NCBI RefSeq assembly: GCF_027158205.1
Contig: NZ_JAPVLU010000050.1
Coordinates: 1-63,457, forward strand
Direction: 5' to 3'
DNA from: Streptomyces sp. H39-S7
GTDB taxonomy: Bacteria > Actinomycetota > Actinomycetes > Streptomycetales > Streptomycetaceae
DNA length: 63,457 nt
The notes beneath the pieces were generated by a model. That model made no database searches, had not been told where the DNA came from, and was given only the letters and a program-made list of their open reading frames with translations. Below are positions 50,427 to 59,024 of the stretch, piece after piece. Both the position numbers and the translations under genes were made by a program. How positions within the stretch are numbered: position 1 is the stretch's first letter; each line of letters starts with the position of its first letter.

Positions 50427-51178
50427 CCCCGGTTGCTCCAGCGGAAGGTCTTGGCGGCGATCAGCCCGAACAGTGCGGCGAAGACGACCAGGCCCCCGCA
50501 GGCCACGGCGAGGTCCGTCGAACTGCCGCGGTTGGACAGCACACCGATGATGCCGTCGTTGAAGTACCGCAGCGGCAGCACCCGCGAGAAGGTGCGCAGC
50601 CAGCCCGGCATCAGGTCGCTGGGGTAGAAGGAGCCCGACAGGAACGCCATCGGCACCATGATGCAGTTGGCGATCGCCGCCACCGCCTCGGGGGTGTCGG
50701 CGATACTGCCGATGACCAGCCCCAGGGCCATGAACGCGGTGATGCCGAGGACCAGCACGGGGACGGCCAGCGGCCACGTGCTCGCCAGGCGCAGTCCGAA
50801 CAGCGGCAGCAGGGCGACGGCGACGAACAACGCCGCCTGGACCAGGCCCACCGCGACCGCGACCGCGTAGCGGGAGCCGAGCACCGACGGCAGGGACGTG
50901 GGGGTGCGCCAGATCAGCCGCAGGATGTCGTCCCGGCGCCAGTGCATGAGGGTGAAGGCGACGCCGAACATGGCGGCGTTGCCCACGCCCCAGGAGAGCA
51001 CACCGGGCGCGATGTAGTTGATGTACGGCGGTCCGCCGTCCTCGACCGTCTGTCCCTTGAAGATCAGCCCGAACACGACGAGGAAGAGCAGCGGGAAGGC
51101 GAACGTGAAGAAGACCGTCGTACGATCCCGGACGTAAGCCCGGTAGTTGGCCCTGGTCAGTGCGGTGTACGCGCTCAC
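50423..51178 (-). CDS. ABC-2 type permease of the RiPP cluster
   Basis: This 251-residue membrane protein has six helices (TVFFTFAFPLLFLVVFGLIF; LGITAFMALGLVIGSIA; NCIMVPMAFLSGSFYP). The last includes the ABC-2 signature region before PGWLRTFSRVLPLRYFNDG. It starts GTGA within the ATPase stop and overlaps YcaO A by four bases. With the ATPase domain of the preceding protein it should export the mature product or give self-immunity. Confidence 0.92.
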   Translation of the reverse strand: MSAYTALTRANYRAYVRDRTTVFFTFAFPLLFLVVFGLIFKGQTVEDGGPPYINYIAPGVLSWGVGNAAMFGVAFTLMHWRRDDILRLIWRTPTSLPSVLGSRYAVAVAVGLVQAALFVAVALLPLFGLRLASTWPLAVPVLVLGITAFMALGLVIGSIADTPEAVAAIANCIMVPMAFLSGSFYPSDLMPGWLRTFSRVLPLRYFNDGIIGVLSNRGSSTDLAVACGGLVVFAALFGLIAAKTFRWSNRG

Positions 51179-53439
51179 AGTCGGTGCTCCGATCCGGTCA
51201 GTTCGAGGTAGGCGTCCTCCAGGGTCGCCGTGCGGGTCTGCACGGCGTCGAGTCCGGCGATCTCCCCCACCGCGATGAGGACCCGGCCCGCGGAGCGGGT
51301 CTCGATGACGACCTGGCCGCCCTCCAGCACGGCACGGTCGGCGCCGTCGATGGTCCGGGCCCGCTCGACGGTGATGCGGTCGGCGGGTACCAGCACCCGT
51401 GTCGGTGCCTTCAGGTCGCGGATCAGGTTGGCGGGGCTGTCCAGGGCGATGATCCGTCCTCCCGCCATGATCGCCACCCGGTCGCAGAGCGCCTCGGCCT
51501 CGTCCAGGTGGTGGGTGGTGTGGACGATTGTGCGCCCCTCGCTCTTCAGGGTCCGCAGCACGCCCCACAGGGCGCGTCGGGCCTCCGGGTCAAGGGCGGC
51601 GGTGGGCTCGTCGAGCAGGATCAGCTCGGGGTCATGGATCAGCGCGGTCGCGATCGCCAACCGCTGCCGCTGCCCGCCGGACAGGTCGTCGACGCGCACC
51701 CCCGGCTGGTCCGTCAGGCCGACCAGGCGCAGCGCCCGGTCGGCGGCGTCCGGCAGCAGGCCGTAGAGCATGCCGACGGTCCGCAGGTGTTCCATGGCGG
51801 TCAGCCGGGTGAAGAAGGCCGAGGCCTGGGTCTGCACGCCCATCCGCCGCAGCAGTGCGGTGTTGCGGGGCCAGGGCGCGGAGCCCAGGACGGTGACGGA
51901 ACCCGAGTCGGCCCGGCGCAGTCCTTCGACCATCTCGATGAGCGTGGTCTTCCCGGCGCCGTTGGGTCCGAGGATGCCGAAGAACTCCCCTCGGCGCACC
52001 GTGAGCGAGACGCCGTCGACGGCATGGACCGGGCCGTAGCGCTTGTGTACGTCCTTGATCGCCACGGCCGCGCCGGGGGCGGCGTTCACTGGGGTCATCT
52101 CACGTTCCCTTGTATGCGGGTGTGACGGGGTGGGCGTCAGGGGCGGTGCGGGAGCGGACGGCTGGGGACGGTCGACGGCCTCGCCGCTGCCGGGCCGCTC
52201 CCGTTCGGCCGTCCGGTGTTCGGCCCTGGCACGTGCTGCCAGGCCCAGCCGCCACAGGACGACCGCGGCGGCCGGCAGCAGGACCGGGGTGAGTGCGGCG
52301 AGGGTGCCGTAGCGGTCGGCCAGGACCCAGGAGCAGCCGCCGACCAGGGCGATCGCCGCCCCCATCGTCAGAGCTCCGGTCGCCAGTCCGTAGCCGGCGT
52401 AGACGGCCCTCGCCCGCGTCGGGTAGGCGGGGGCGGGCTCATCGCGCCGGAGGAGCGCGGCTGCCGATTCGCGCAGGAAGGTGCGGCTGTCGGTGGCGAG
52501 CCGGCTCGCGCCCAGCCCGTAGCCGAGCAGTTTGTACCCGTCCAGCGGCGACAGCGGCAGCAGGTTGGCGGCCGCGATCGCGCAGCCGAGCAGGAACATC
52601 CCGCCGAGTGCGTAGTGGGCCGGGTCCTCCGGCGGCAGCAGCAGCCACACCGGCCAGAAGGGCAGCAGGAACACCACGTTCATCGCGGGCCCCGCGGCCG
52701 CGGTCGCCATCTGGTGCCGGCGCCGGGCGAAGAACGGCACGTCGTCCACCAGGCAGTACAGGTACGTCACCGGCAGCCGCCAGCGCAGCCCGATCTCGGA
52801 GACGGTGCCGCCGAAGGCCCGGCCGACCAGTCCGTGCGCCAGCTCGTGCATTGCCAGGCTCACCCACAGGACCACGCCCACCGCCAGCAGCAGCACCGGT
52901 CGGCGGTACAGCTCCGTCATGTCGTGCCGCAGCGTGCCGGCCTCGGTGCCGAGCTGGATCAGCATCGCGGCGCACAGGACCAGCAGCGAACCCAGGAACG
53001 GCCGGGTCCGTGCGAAGCCGGTGCGCCGGTGCAGCGACTCGATCAGCGCGCCCGCGTCGGCGACCAGCCGCGTCCGTCCGCTGAACAGCGTCGACCTGGG
53101 CGCCGGGGGGTCGTCGGCGGCCCGCGGCGCGGCCGGTTCCGGCGGCTGGTCGTCGGCGAGCAACCGCCGGGCGTGGAGCAGCCCGAGGAGCTGCTGCCAG
53201 TGCGCGTCGCCGAGGCGGGCGCCGAAGCGCCGGGCGTACTCCTCACCGATGGCGTCGAGCGTCCGCACCCCGTCGAGCCGGGTCAGCACGAAGTGCTCCT
53301 TGGCGCGCAGTTCGAACCGCCGCCCGCTGACCGGGTCCTTGACGGGGTGGAGTTCACCGCGCCCGCGCAGCACGGGTGGGCCGATCAGCAGGTCGGGGCG
53401 GCTGCGCGGGCGCAGGTCCCGCAGCACGGTCGCGGTCAC
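51175..53439 (-). CDS. Fusion: PqqD-like domain, M50 metalloprotease and ABC ATPase
   Basis: One 754-residue frame holds three parts. Residues 20-95 look like a PqqD/RRE winged helix (RFELRAKEHFVLTRLDGVRT). Residues 140-420 are an M50 intramembrane zinc protease with HELAH at 198-202 and the LLPLSPLDG third-ligand motif. After a Pro/Ser linker, residues 448-754 form an ABC ATPase (GPNGAGKT, LSGGQRQR, LILLDEPTAALD). An internal ATG at 52098 has its own AAGGGA ribosome binding site, so a separate ATPase may also be made; there is no stop between the parts. The RRE-protease half could bind and cut the leader at the membrane while the ATPase energises export. Confidence 0.85.
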   Translation of the reverse strand: MTATVLRDLRPRSRPDLLIGPPVLRGRGELHPVKDPVSGRRFELRAKEHFVLTRLDGVRTLDAIGEEYARRFGARLGDAHWQQLLGLLHARRLLADDQPPEPAAPRAADDPPAPRSTLFSGRTRLVADAGALIESLHRRTGFARTRPFLGSLLVLCAAMLIQLGTEAGTLRHDMTELYRRPVLLLAVGVVLWVSLAMHELAHGLVGRAFGGTVSEIGLRWRLPVTYLYCLVDDVPFFARRRHQMATAAAGPAMNVVFLLPFWPVWLLLPPEDPAHYALGGMFLLGCAIAAANLLPLSPLDGYKLLGYGLGASRLATDSRTFLRESAAALLRRDEPAPAYPTRARAVYAGYGLATGALTMGAAIALVGGCSWVLADRYGTLAALTPVLLPAAAVVLWRLGLAARARAEHRTAERERPGSGEAVDRPQPSAPAPPLTPTPSHPHTREREMTPVNAAPGAAVAIKDVHKRYGPVHAVDGVSLTVRRGEFFGILGPNGAGKTTLIEMVEGLRRADSGSVTVLGSAPWPRNTALLRRMGVQTQASAFFTRLTAMEHLRTVGMLYGLLPDAADRALRLVGLTDQPGVRVDDLSGGQRQRLAIATALIHDPELILLDEPTAALDPEARRALWGVLRTLKSEGRTIVHTTHHLDEAEALCDRVAIMAGGRIIALDSPANLIRDLKAPTRVLVPADRITVERARTIDGADRAVLEGGQVVIETRSAGRVLIAVGEIAGLDAVQTRTATLEDAYLELTGSEHRL

Positions 53440-54521
53440 CGCGCACCCTCCGGCGGCGCGCCCGACTCGCGCAGCGCGCGGGCCAGGACGTACGACAGGA
53501 AGGCTTCGTCGCGGATGGTCACCGACATCCGGTTGTTCGTCATGTGCATGTACGGGGACATCAGGATCGGCAGCGCGCGCACGGGATCGGTCACCCGGAA
53601 GTCCTCGCCGCCGCTCCAGGACTGGAACTCCAGCTCGCCGCGCACCGCCAGTTCCCCGACCCGACCCGCGAGTTCACGGCAGTGCGCCGCCCAGCCGCGC
53701 AGGAAGCCGGGCAGCTCGTGGTCGGTTCCCCGGGCGATGGCCGAACGGATCTCACCGAAGCGCCGGCCGAGTTCCGGGCCCATGTCGGTGTAGGCGCGGT
53801 CGTATCCCTTGCGGGCGGTGAAGTTGGTGTCCGAGAACGCTCCGTCCCAGAACGCGTGGTAATGCTCGAGGAAGCGGGCGATCTCCTCCTCCTCGCCGAG
53901 GAAGACCGCGGACATCACCATCATCAGCTGGGCGGAGACACCCAGCAGGACGGTCCGCAGATGCAGGTTCATCGACCGCAGCGACTCCACGACCAGGTCG
54001 CTGGAGTGCTCGAAGTGCCATTCGGCGAGGGCGACCCCGGCCGAGCCGCCGTACTTGCCGTACTCGGGCTCGTACGCCTCGAAACTCGCGGAGTTGTTGT
54101 CCCGCAACAGCATCCGGCCGTCGGAGCCCATCAGCCGCTCGCGCTGGTCCTCGGTGTACTCCAGCTCGAACAGGGTGTTGTACAGGTCGGCCAGGAAGCC
54201 CGCCTTCACCTCGTACAGGGCCGGACGCCTGCGCAGGAACGCCTCGACCGCGGTGTAGGCGCGCTCGCGCACCTGCCCGGTGGCGGCCGCGCTCGACGGC
54301 TGCAGCCGCAGTCGCACGTGTGGTCCCTGCAGCCAGTAGTTGATGAAGAAGTGCCCCGACAGCAGGCCCTCGGCGGTCAACTCCTCCACCAGCGGCTTGA
54401 CGCACTCCAGCAGCAGCGGGCGCGGGCTGGCCGCGTAGAAGATGTGCAGCGCCTGCCACGGCCCGGGCGCGGTCGGCGGCGGGGTGGTGGCGGCGGCGCT
54501 CTCCAGCGCGGGTGAGGTCAT
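53436..54521 (-). CDS. Split LanB elimination protein (thiopeptide-type, TbtC/GodG-like)
   Basis: This 361-residue protein of the SpaB_C / thiopeptide-type family opens with WQALHIFYAASPRPLLLECV and contains EAYEPEYGKYGG near residue 155. That matches the conserved Y-x-x-E-x-x-x-Y-G-G-like segment of LanB elimination domains. It should remove glutamate from glutamylated Ser/Thr, giving dehydroalanine and dehydrobutyrine. The related pyridine synthases (TclM/PbtD) are of similar size, so that role is possible but less likely from the motif. It overlaps both neighbours by four bases. Confidence 0.82.
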   Translation of the reverse strand: MTSPALESAAATTPPPTAPGPWQALHIFYAASPRPLLLECVKPLVEELTAEGLLSGHFFINYWLQGPHVRLRLQPSSAAATGQVRERAYTAVEAFLRRRPALYEVKAGFLADLYNTLFELEYTEDQRERLMGSDGRMLLRDNNSASFEAYEPEYGKYGGSAGVALAEWHFEHSSDLVVESLRSMNLHLRTVLLGVSAQLMMVMSAVFLGEEEEIARFLEHYHAFWDGAFSDTNFTARKGYDRAYTDMGPELGRRFGEIRSAIARGTDHELPGFLRGWAAHCRELAGRVGELAVRGELEFQSWSGGEDFRVTDPVRALPILMSPYMHMTNNRMSVTIRDEAFLSYVLARALRESGAPPEGAR

Positions 54522-57334
54522 GTCCGCTCACCGTGTCCTTCCCGGTCGGTGATGGGGTGGGGCGGGCGGCCGGGGAAGATCTCCACGGCCAGCTCCGCGA
54601 CGTGCCGGCCGCGTGCCGACCTGACGTGCAGCTGGTCCTCGGCGGGCAGCATCTCCTCCAGCAGCACCCGGGTCGTCCGGTCGCCCAGCAGGCCCTCGAA
54701 CGCGACCAGTGACAGGGGGCTCTCGAAGTCGACGTAGTGCGGTTTGGAGCCGCCTCCCCAGCCGGCCGGCTGCCCCGTACCGTCACCCGCACGCACGGTG
54801 GCGAAGACCTGGCCCGGCACGCGGTGCGCGTGCCGCCAGCGCTGCCAGCCGAGGAACCAGTCCGCGTCGCCCTGTCCGGTCGGGCGCTGCGGCAGGGCGG
54901 CCGACGGGGCGCTCCAGCCCCGGCGGCTGAGCACCACCGAACCGTGCCGCACCCGGGGCCGCAGCGTCACCCCCTCGTAGGCCGCCGCGGCCGGCACGCC
55001 CGTCCAGACGTCCAGACCGGTCTTGGAGGTCGGGGAGAGCAGCAGCAGCGTGCGGGGGATCTCCGGCAGCACCATCGGCACCAGGTAGCCCAGGTAGAGC
55101 GGGATGATCTCCTTGCCGAGCCGCCGCGAGCGGACCACCAGCCGGTCGGCGGCCGCGTCGTGCTCCACGTACAGGTCGTCGAGGTCGATGCGGCTGTCCT
55201 GCGGGGCGGAGCTGGTCTCCCCGGGGCACAGGATCTGGTAGTCCGTCAGCCGGCCATGCAGATTGAGGTTGGTGGTCGCCGAGCCCGCGGTGATCTCGGC
55301 GAACAGCGCGCCGTCCGGCTGGACCCCGCGCAGCGTGCCGAGCAGCCGCTCCGACAGTCCCGGGTCGTCGGCGGGGGTGTCGAAGCAGTGGGTGAAGCGC
55401 GTGAAGGGGAAACACAGTCCGCCGAACGACCCGTTGAGGACGACCAGCGGGTCCTCGTCGCGGCGCACCAGTTGCAGGAAGTGGCTCTGCGGGTCGAAGC
55501 TCCTCGCGAGCGGCGCGAGTTCGGCCGCCACCGCTTCGACGAACGCGTCATCGAGGCGGAGCTCCTCCGCGTCCGGCGCGTGCTCCTCCCACAGCGCCCG
55601 CATCCGGCGGACGAACGTGGCCCGCGCCGCGTCCAGGGCGGTGATCTGCGGCAGTCCCAGCCAGTTCTCCTCCAGCGGATGGCCGTCGCGCGGGTCGTGG
55701 CCGCTCTGCTGGGAGCTGAAGCTCAGATACTGGTCGAAGATGTCCTCGTGGAAGTCGTGCACCAGCTTGAGCAGGTCGTCGCAGCGCCCGCCCCGGCCGT
55801 ACCGGGCCAGGAAGAAGCCCTTGAACGTGAGCCGCTGGGCGAGGGAGACGTCGAACGCCGGCAGGATCCGCGTCAGGGAGCGCAGCGGGTCGGCGGCCAG
55901 TTCGGTCCAGGTCCGCAGATCGCCGCCGGTGACCTGGTGAGCCGCGCGGGCGTCCTCGTAGAGCAGCGTCTGCGGCAGCGTTTGGTGCGGGCTCCGTTCC
56001 GCGGCCGGGCCGTCCGGCCCCAGGGAGGCCAGCAGGTCCAGCAGGTCGCGCCGCAGCTCCGCCAGCAGTGCGCGGCGATCCGCCAGCGGGGCGTCCGCGT
56101 ACCGCTGCACGCAGGACGCGGGCCCGTCCAGTCGCGCGGCGGCCGCGTCCGCCCAGGGGCGGCCGACCGCCCGCAGTGCGGACTGGAAGGCGCGCAGCGG
56201 ATCCGGACTGTGCACTTCGGGATACAGCCCGGACAGTTGCACCATGCCGAGTTGCAGCAGCGCGGACAGATAGCGTCCGGCCTCCTCGGCGGTGGCCCCG
56301 CGCTCGGTTGTCAGCCAGTGCGCCAGCTCCCGGTAGCGGATGCCGGGCCGGTCCCGGAAGAGGGTGAGCATGGCTTCCAGGGCGCCGCTGCGGCGCAGGA
56401 AGAACAGCCGGTCGCGGGCCGCGTCGAAGCTGATCGCGGCGTCGTCGTCGCCCGGGGTCACCGACCGGCGCACGAAACGGACCCGCTCCTCGTCCAACTC
56501 CCAGCCTGAGGCGAGCGAGACCAGCAGATCGCCGCGCCGCTCCCCGTCGGCGGCGACGGCCTCGGCGAGCCGCCACAGGACGACGACGTTCAGCCGTGGA
56601 TGGCTCGACCAGCGCTCGGCGATGTCCGTCACCCCGTCCGCCGCGTCGTGCGGTCCCGCCGCGTCCTGCAACTCCCCCAGCGCGACGCCGGTAAAGGTGC
56701 TGAACGGGCTGGTCTTGCACGCGGTGCGGTACAGGTAGGCCAGCAGCGACCGCTCGATCTTGCGGCCGCGTTTACCGGCGGTGGACGACGCGCCGCGGAT
56801 GTAGGCGTCCAACTGCCCGTCCAGCGTGGGCGAGGCCAGCAGCAGCCCCAGCCGCAGCTGATCCTCCGCGGCGAGCTCGCGCAACGCGGCGCGACCGCGC
56901 GCCAGTTCCGCGGTCAGCAACTCCGGGCCCCGGGCGCGCAGCGCCTCCAGCGCCGCACGGTCCCGCAGCCACCCCGTGAGTTCGCGCGCGGTCGCGGCGT
57001 CGAGCCGGGCGGCCAGCGCGAGCGCCGCCGGCCCGTCCTTCGGCAACCGGTTGTTGAACACCCGGCGGCGCAGATCGAGCACCTGGCGGCGCATCCGGTC
57101 GTCGGTGTTGTCGGTGACGAACGCGGCGAGCGGGCCGCTCAGCAGCGCGCCCACCTGCCGCAGCCGGTCCTCCTCGGCCAATACCTCGTCCGCCCACCGC
57201 CGGGCGGCAGGGCTGCGCAGGCTCTGTACCGCTTCGACGGGCAGACCGGCGAGGCGGAGCATGAAGTGGCGGGAGAGATGGCCCGGTCCGGGGGCGGCGG
57301 GCGGTATCGCGGTACGTTCCAGTGAAGTGCTCAT
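54518..57334 (-). CDS. LanB-type glutamylating dehydratase (N-terminal component)
   Basis: This 938-residue protein matches the lantibiotic dehydratase N-terminal family, which uses glutamyl-tRNA to glutamylate Ser/Thr. Recognisable parts are TACKTSPFSTFTGVALGEL near 200, LARYGRGGRCDDLLKLVHDF near 515, and RFTHCFDTPADDPGLSERLLG near 650. It lacks the elimination domain, supplied by the next gene; this split occurs in thiopeptide and goadsporin clusters. The ATG overlaps the SagB stop. A cognate glutamyl-tRNA synthetase is not seen in the window. Confidence 0.92.
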   Translation of the reverse strand: MSTSLERTAIPPAAPGPGHLSRHFMLRLAGLPVEAVQSLRSPAARRWADEVLAEEDRLRQVGALLSGPLAAFVTDNTDDRMRRQVLDLRRRVFNNRLPKDGPAALALAARLDAATARELTGWLRDRAALEALRARGPELLTAELARGRAALRELAAEDQLRLGLLLASPTLDGQLDAYIRGASSTAGKRGRKIERSLLAYLYRTACKTSPFSTFTGVALGELQDAAGPHDAADGVTDIAERWSSHPRLNVVVLWRLAEAVAADGERRGDLLVSLASGWELDEERVRFVRRSVTPGDDDAAISFDAARDRLFFLRRSGALEAMLTLFRDRPGIRYRELAHWLTTERGATAEEAGRYLSALLQLGMVQLSGLYPEVHSPDPLRAFQSALRAVGRPWADAAAARLDGPASCVQRYADAPLADRRALLAELRRDLLDLLASLGPDGPAAERSPHQTLPQTLLYEDARAAHQVTGGDLRTWTELAADPLRSLTRILPAFDVSLAQRLTFKGFFLARYGRGGRCDDLLKLVHDFHEDIFDQYLSFSSQQSGHDPRDGHPLEENWLGLPQITALDAARATFVRRMRALWEEHAPDAEELRLDDAFVEAVAAELAPLARSFDPQSHFLQLVRRDEDPLVVLNGSFGGLCFPFTRFTHCFDTPADDPGLSERLLGTLRGVQPDGALFAEITAGSATTNLNLHGRLTDYQILCPGETSSAPQDSRIDLDDLYVEHDAAADRLVVRSRRLGKEIIPLYLGYLVPMVLPEIPRTLLLLSPTSKTGLDVWTGVPAAAAYEGVTLRPRVRHGSVVLSRRGWSAPSAALPQRPTGQGDADWFLGWQRWRHAHRVPGQVFATVRAGDGTGQPAGWGGGSKPHYVDFESPLSLVAFEGLLGDRTTRVLLEEMLPAEDQLHVRSARGRHVAELAVEIFPGRPPHPITDREGHGERT

Positions 57335-58977
57335 CGGGTCCCCTGCCGGCTGCGGTGGTCCGGGGCAGGCGCCGGCACCAGGTCGTACCGGAAGTCCGCG
57401 GGCTGCTCCCGCTCGTTGCCGATCATCATCAGCAGCAGCGGCAGTTCGCCGGTGGCGTCCAGCCCGAGCTCCTCCGCGAAGGAGACGCTGTCGAAGCCGA
57501 GCGCGACCCCGCAGGCCGCGCCGGCGGCGGCCGTCGCCGTGTACACCGCCTGGGCGGCGGCGCCGATGGCCGCGCTGACCAGCCGGTAGCCGCGGTCGCC
57601 GACGGCGTCCAGGACGGCGTGGGTCCTGACGGCCGGCACGATGACGGCCGCCGCGTGCTCCAGGTTGTAGTTGGCCAGGAAGTAGTTGGCCTGCAGGAAC
57701 GACCCCGGCGGCCCGGCCTTCAGCAGCCGCAGCTCACCGGCGGCCGCGTCATGGACGTAGGTCCCCGGCTCGATCCCCTCGACGTGGTTGACGAAGACGT
57801 GGAACGAGGTGAGCGGTGGACTTCCCGGTCCGACCGCGTCGCTGGTCAGACCGGCTCCTTCGACCGCCGCCCGCAGCGCCGCGGCGAGTTGGGCGGCGGC
57901 CAGCGGCCGCCGGTCGGAGAACCGTCCGAAACTGCTGCGCCGTGCGCGCAGCGCCCGGCGCACGCTGAGCGTCATCGGCGCGGGGGGCGGCAGCGCCCGG
58001 CGATCACCGCCCGCCGGAACGGGCGGCGCGGCGGCCGCGTCCAGCGCTCCGGGGACCGGGCGTTCCCGGGCGGCCCCGGTCGTCGCCGCGTGCATCTTCA
58101 GGACGGTGTCGAAGGAGATGACCTGGCGCGAGCGCTCCTCCGTGCGGCGGCGGACGGCGGGGGCCGGACGCCCGGCGCGGTCGCCGTCGGCGGACGCCGC
58201 ACGGAGCGGCGCGGCCCCTTCCCAGCGCAGCGGGACGACGGCGAACACGCCCTCCTCCCCCGCCGAGAACCCGAGCAGCCGCCCGAGCCGCTCCTCGTCG
58301 AACCACAGGGCGGGCTCCATCCGCAGGCCGCGCGACCTCGCCCACATCCGCCAGGTCTGCAGCAACGCGCCGATGTCCATCGTCACCGCGTGATAGCTGA
58401 AGCTGTTGTACTTGAACGCGTTCTGCCAGAAACGGATCCCGAGGACCAGGAACTGGTCCGTGCCCCCGTCCGGCAGCGCCCCGCCCAGCGCGGCCCGCAC
58501 CTCGCCCGTCACATCGCCCGACAGCAGGCGCTGCATGGCGTGGTGCGCGGGCGAGTAGTGGTAGATGCCAGGGGTCAGCGGCCCGCTGGGACCGCTCACC
58601 CAGTGCACCCCGACGGGGTAGAGACCGCCGCCCGACGCCGTACCGCGCGACCAGTTGGCGTGGGTGTACAGCGGCAGCGAGCCCAGGTCGGTGTTGGCCT
58701 GCACGGCCAGTCGCCGTCCCACCAGGCCGTAGGAGTCGCGCAGCATCCCGCCGAGCAGCGGCAGGCTGAACTCCGCGTCGCCCCCCGGCCCCGACAGGCC
58801 CCGATCGACGGAGGCGTCCTCGGGGAAGTCGCCGTCGGGCAGCGGGAACCGCTCGGCCGCGGGGTAGAACTTCTCTTTCCTGGGCCGGTCGTCCCAGTCG
58901 GGTACGAAGTCGACGGGCTCCATCGCGACCCTGCCGCGCCGCATCACCGCGGTCGCGTAGTCATGGGCGTAACCCAT
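57331..58977 (-). CDS. Two-domain SagB-type azoline dehydrogenase
   Basis: This 548-residue protein has two nitroreductase-fold halves. The first carries NWSRGTASGGGLYPVGVHWV and HYSPAHHAMQRLL. The second starts TLSVRRALRARRSSFGRFSD and has RTHAVLDAVGDRGYRLVSAA and GAACGVALGFDSVSF. FMN-dependent SagB enzymes oxidise azolines to azoles; fused pairs occur in thiazolyl-peptide clusters. ATG 58977 is chosen because GAGAGGA precedes it; a GTG at 59028 overlapping the YcaO stop is the alternative, consistent with the other four-base overlaps. Confidence 0.9.
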   Translation of the reverse strand: MGYAHDYATAVMRRGRVAMEPVDFVPDWDDRPRKEKFYPAAERFPLPDGDFPEDASVDRGLSGPGGDAEFSLPLLGGMLRDSYGLVGRRLAVQANTDLGSLPLYTHANWSRGTASGGGLYPVGVHWVSGPSGPLTPGIYHYSPAHHAMQRLLSGDVTGEVRAALGGALPDGGTDQFLVLGIRFWQNAFKYNSFSYHAVTMDIGALLQTWRMWARSRGLRMEPALWFDEERLGRLLGFSAGEEGVFAVVPLRWEGAAPLRAASADGDRAGRPAPAVRRRTEERSRQVISFDTVLKMHAATTGAARERPVPGALDAAAAPPVPAGGDRRALPPPAPMTLSVRRALRARRSSFGRFSDRRPLAAAQLAAALRAAVEGAGLTSDAVGPGSPPLTSFHVFVNHVEGIEPGTYVHDAAAGELRLLKAGPPGSFLQANYFLANYNLEHAAAVIVPAVRTHAVLDAVGDRGYRLVSAAIGAAAQAVYTATAAAGAACGVALGFDSVSFAEELGLDATGELPLLLMMIGNEREQPADFRYDLVPAPAPDHRSRQGTR

Positions 58978-59024
58978 GTCTGGTCCTCTCTGTGCTGCCG
59001 CTGTGACGGGCGGGTCCGCGCGCA

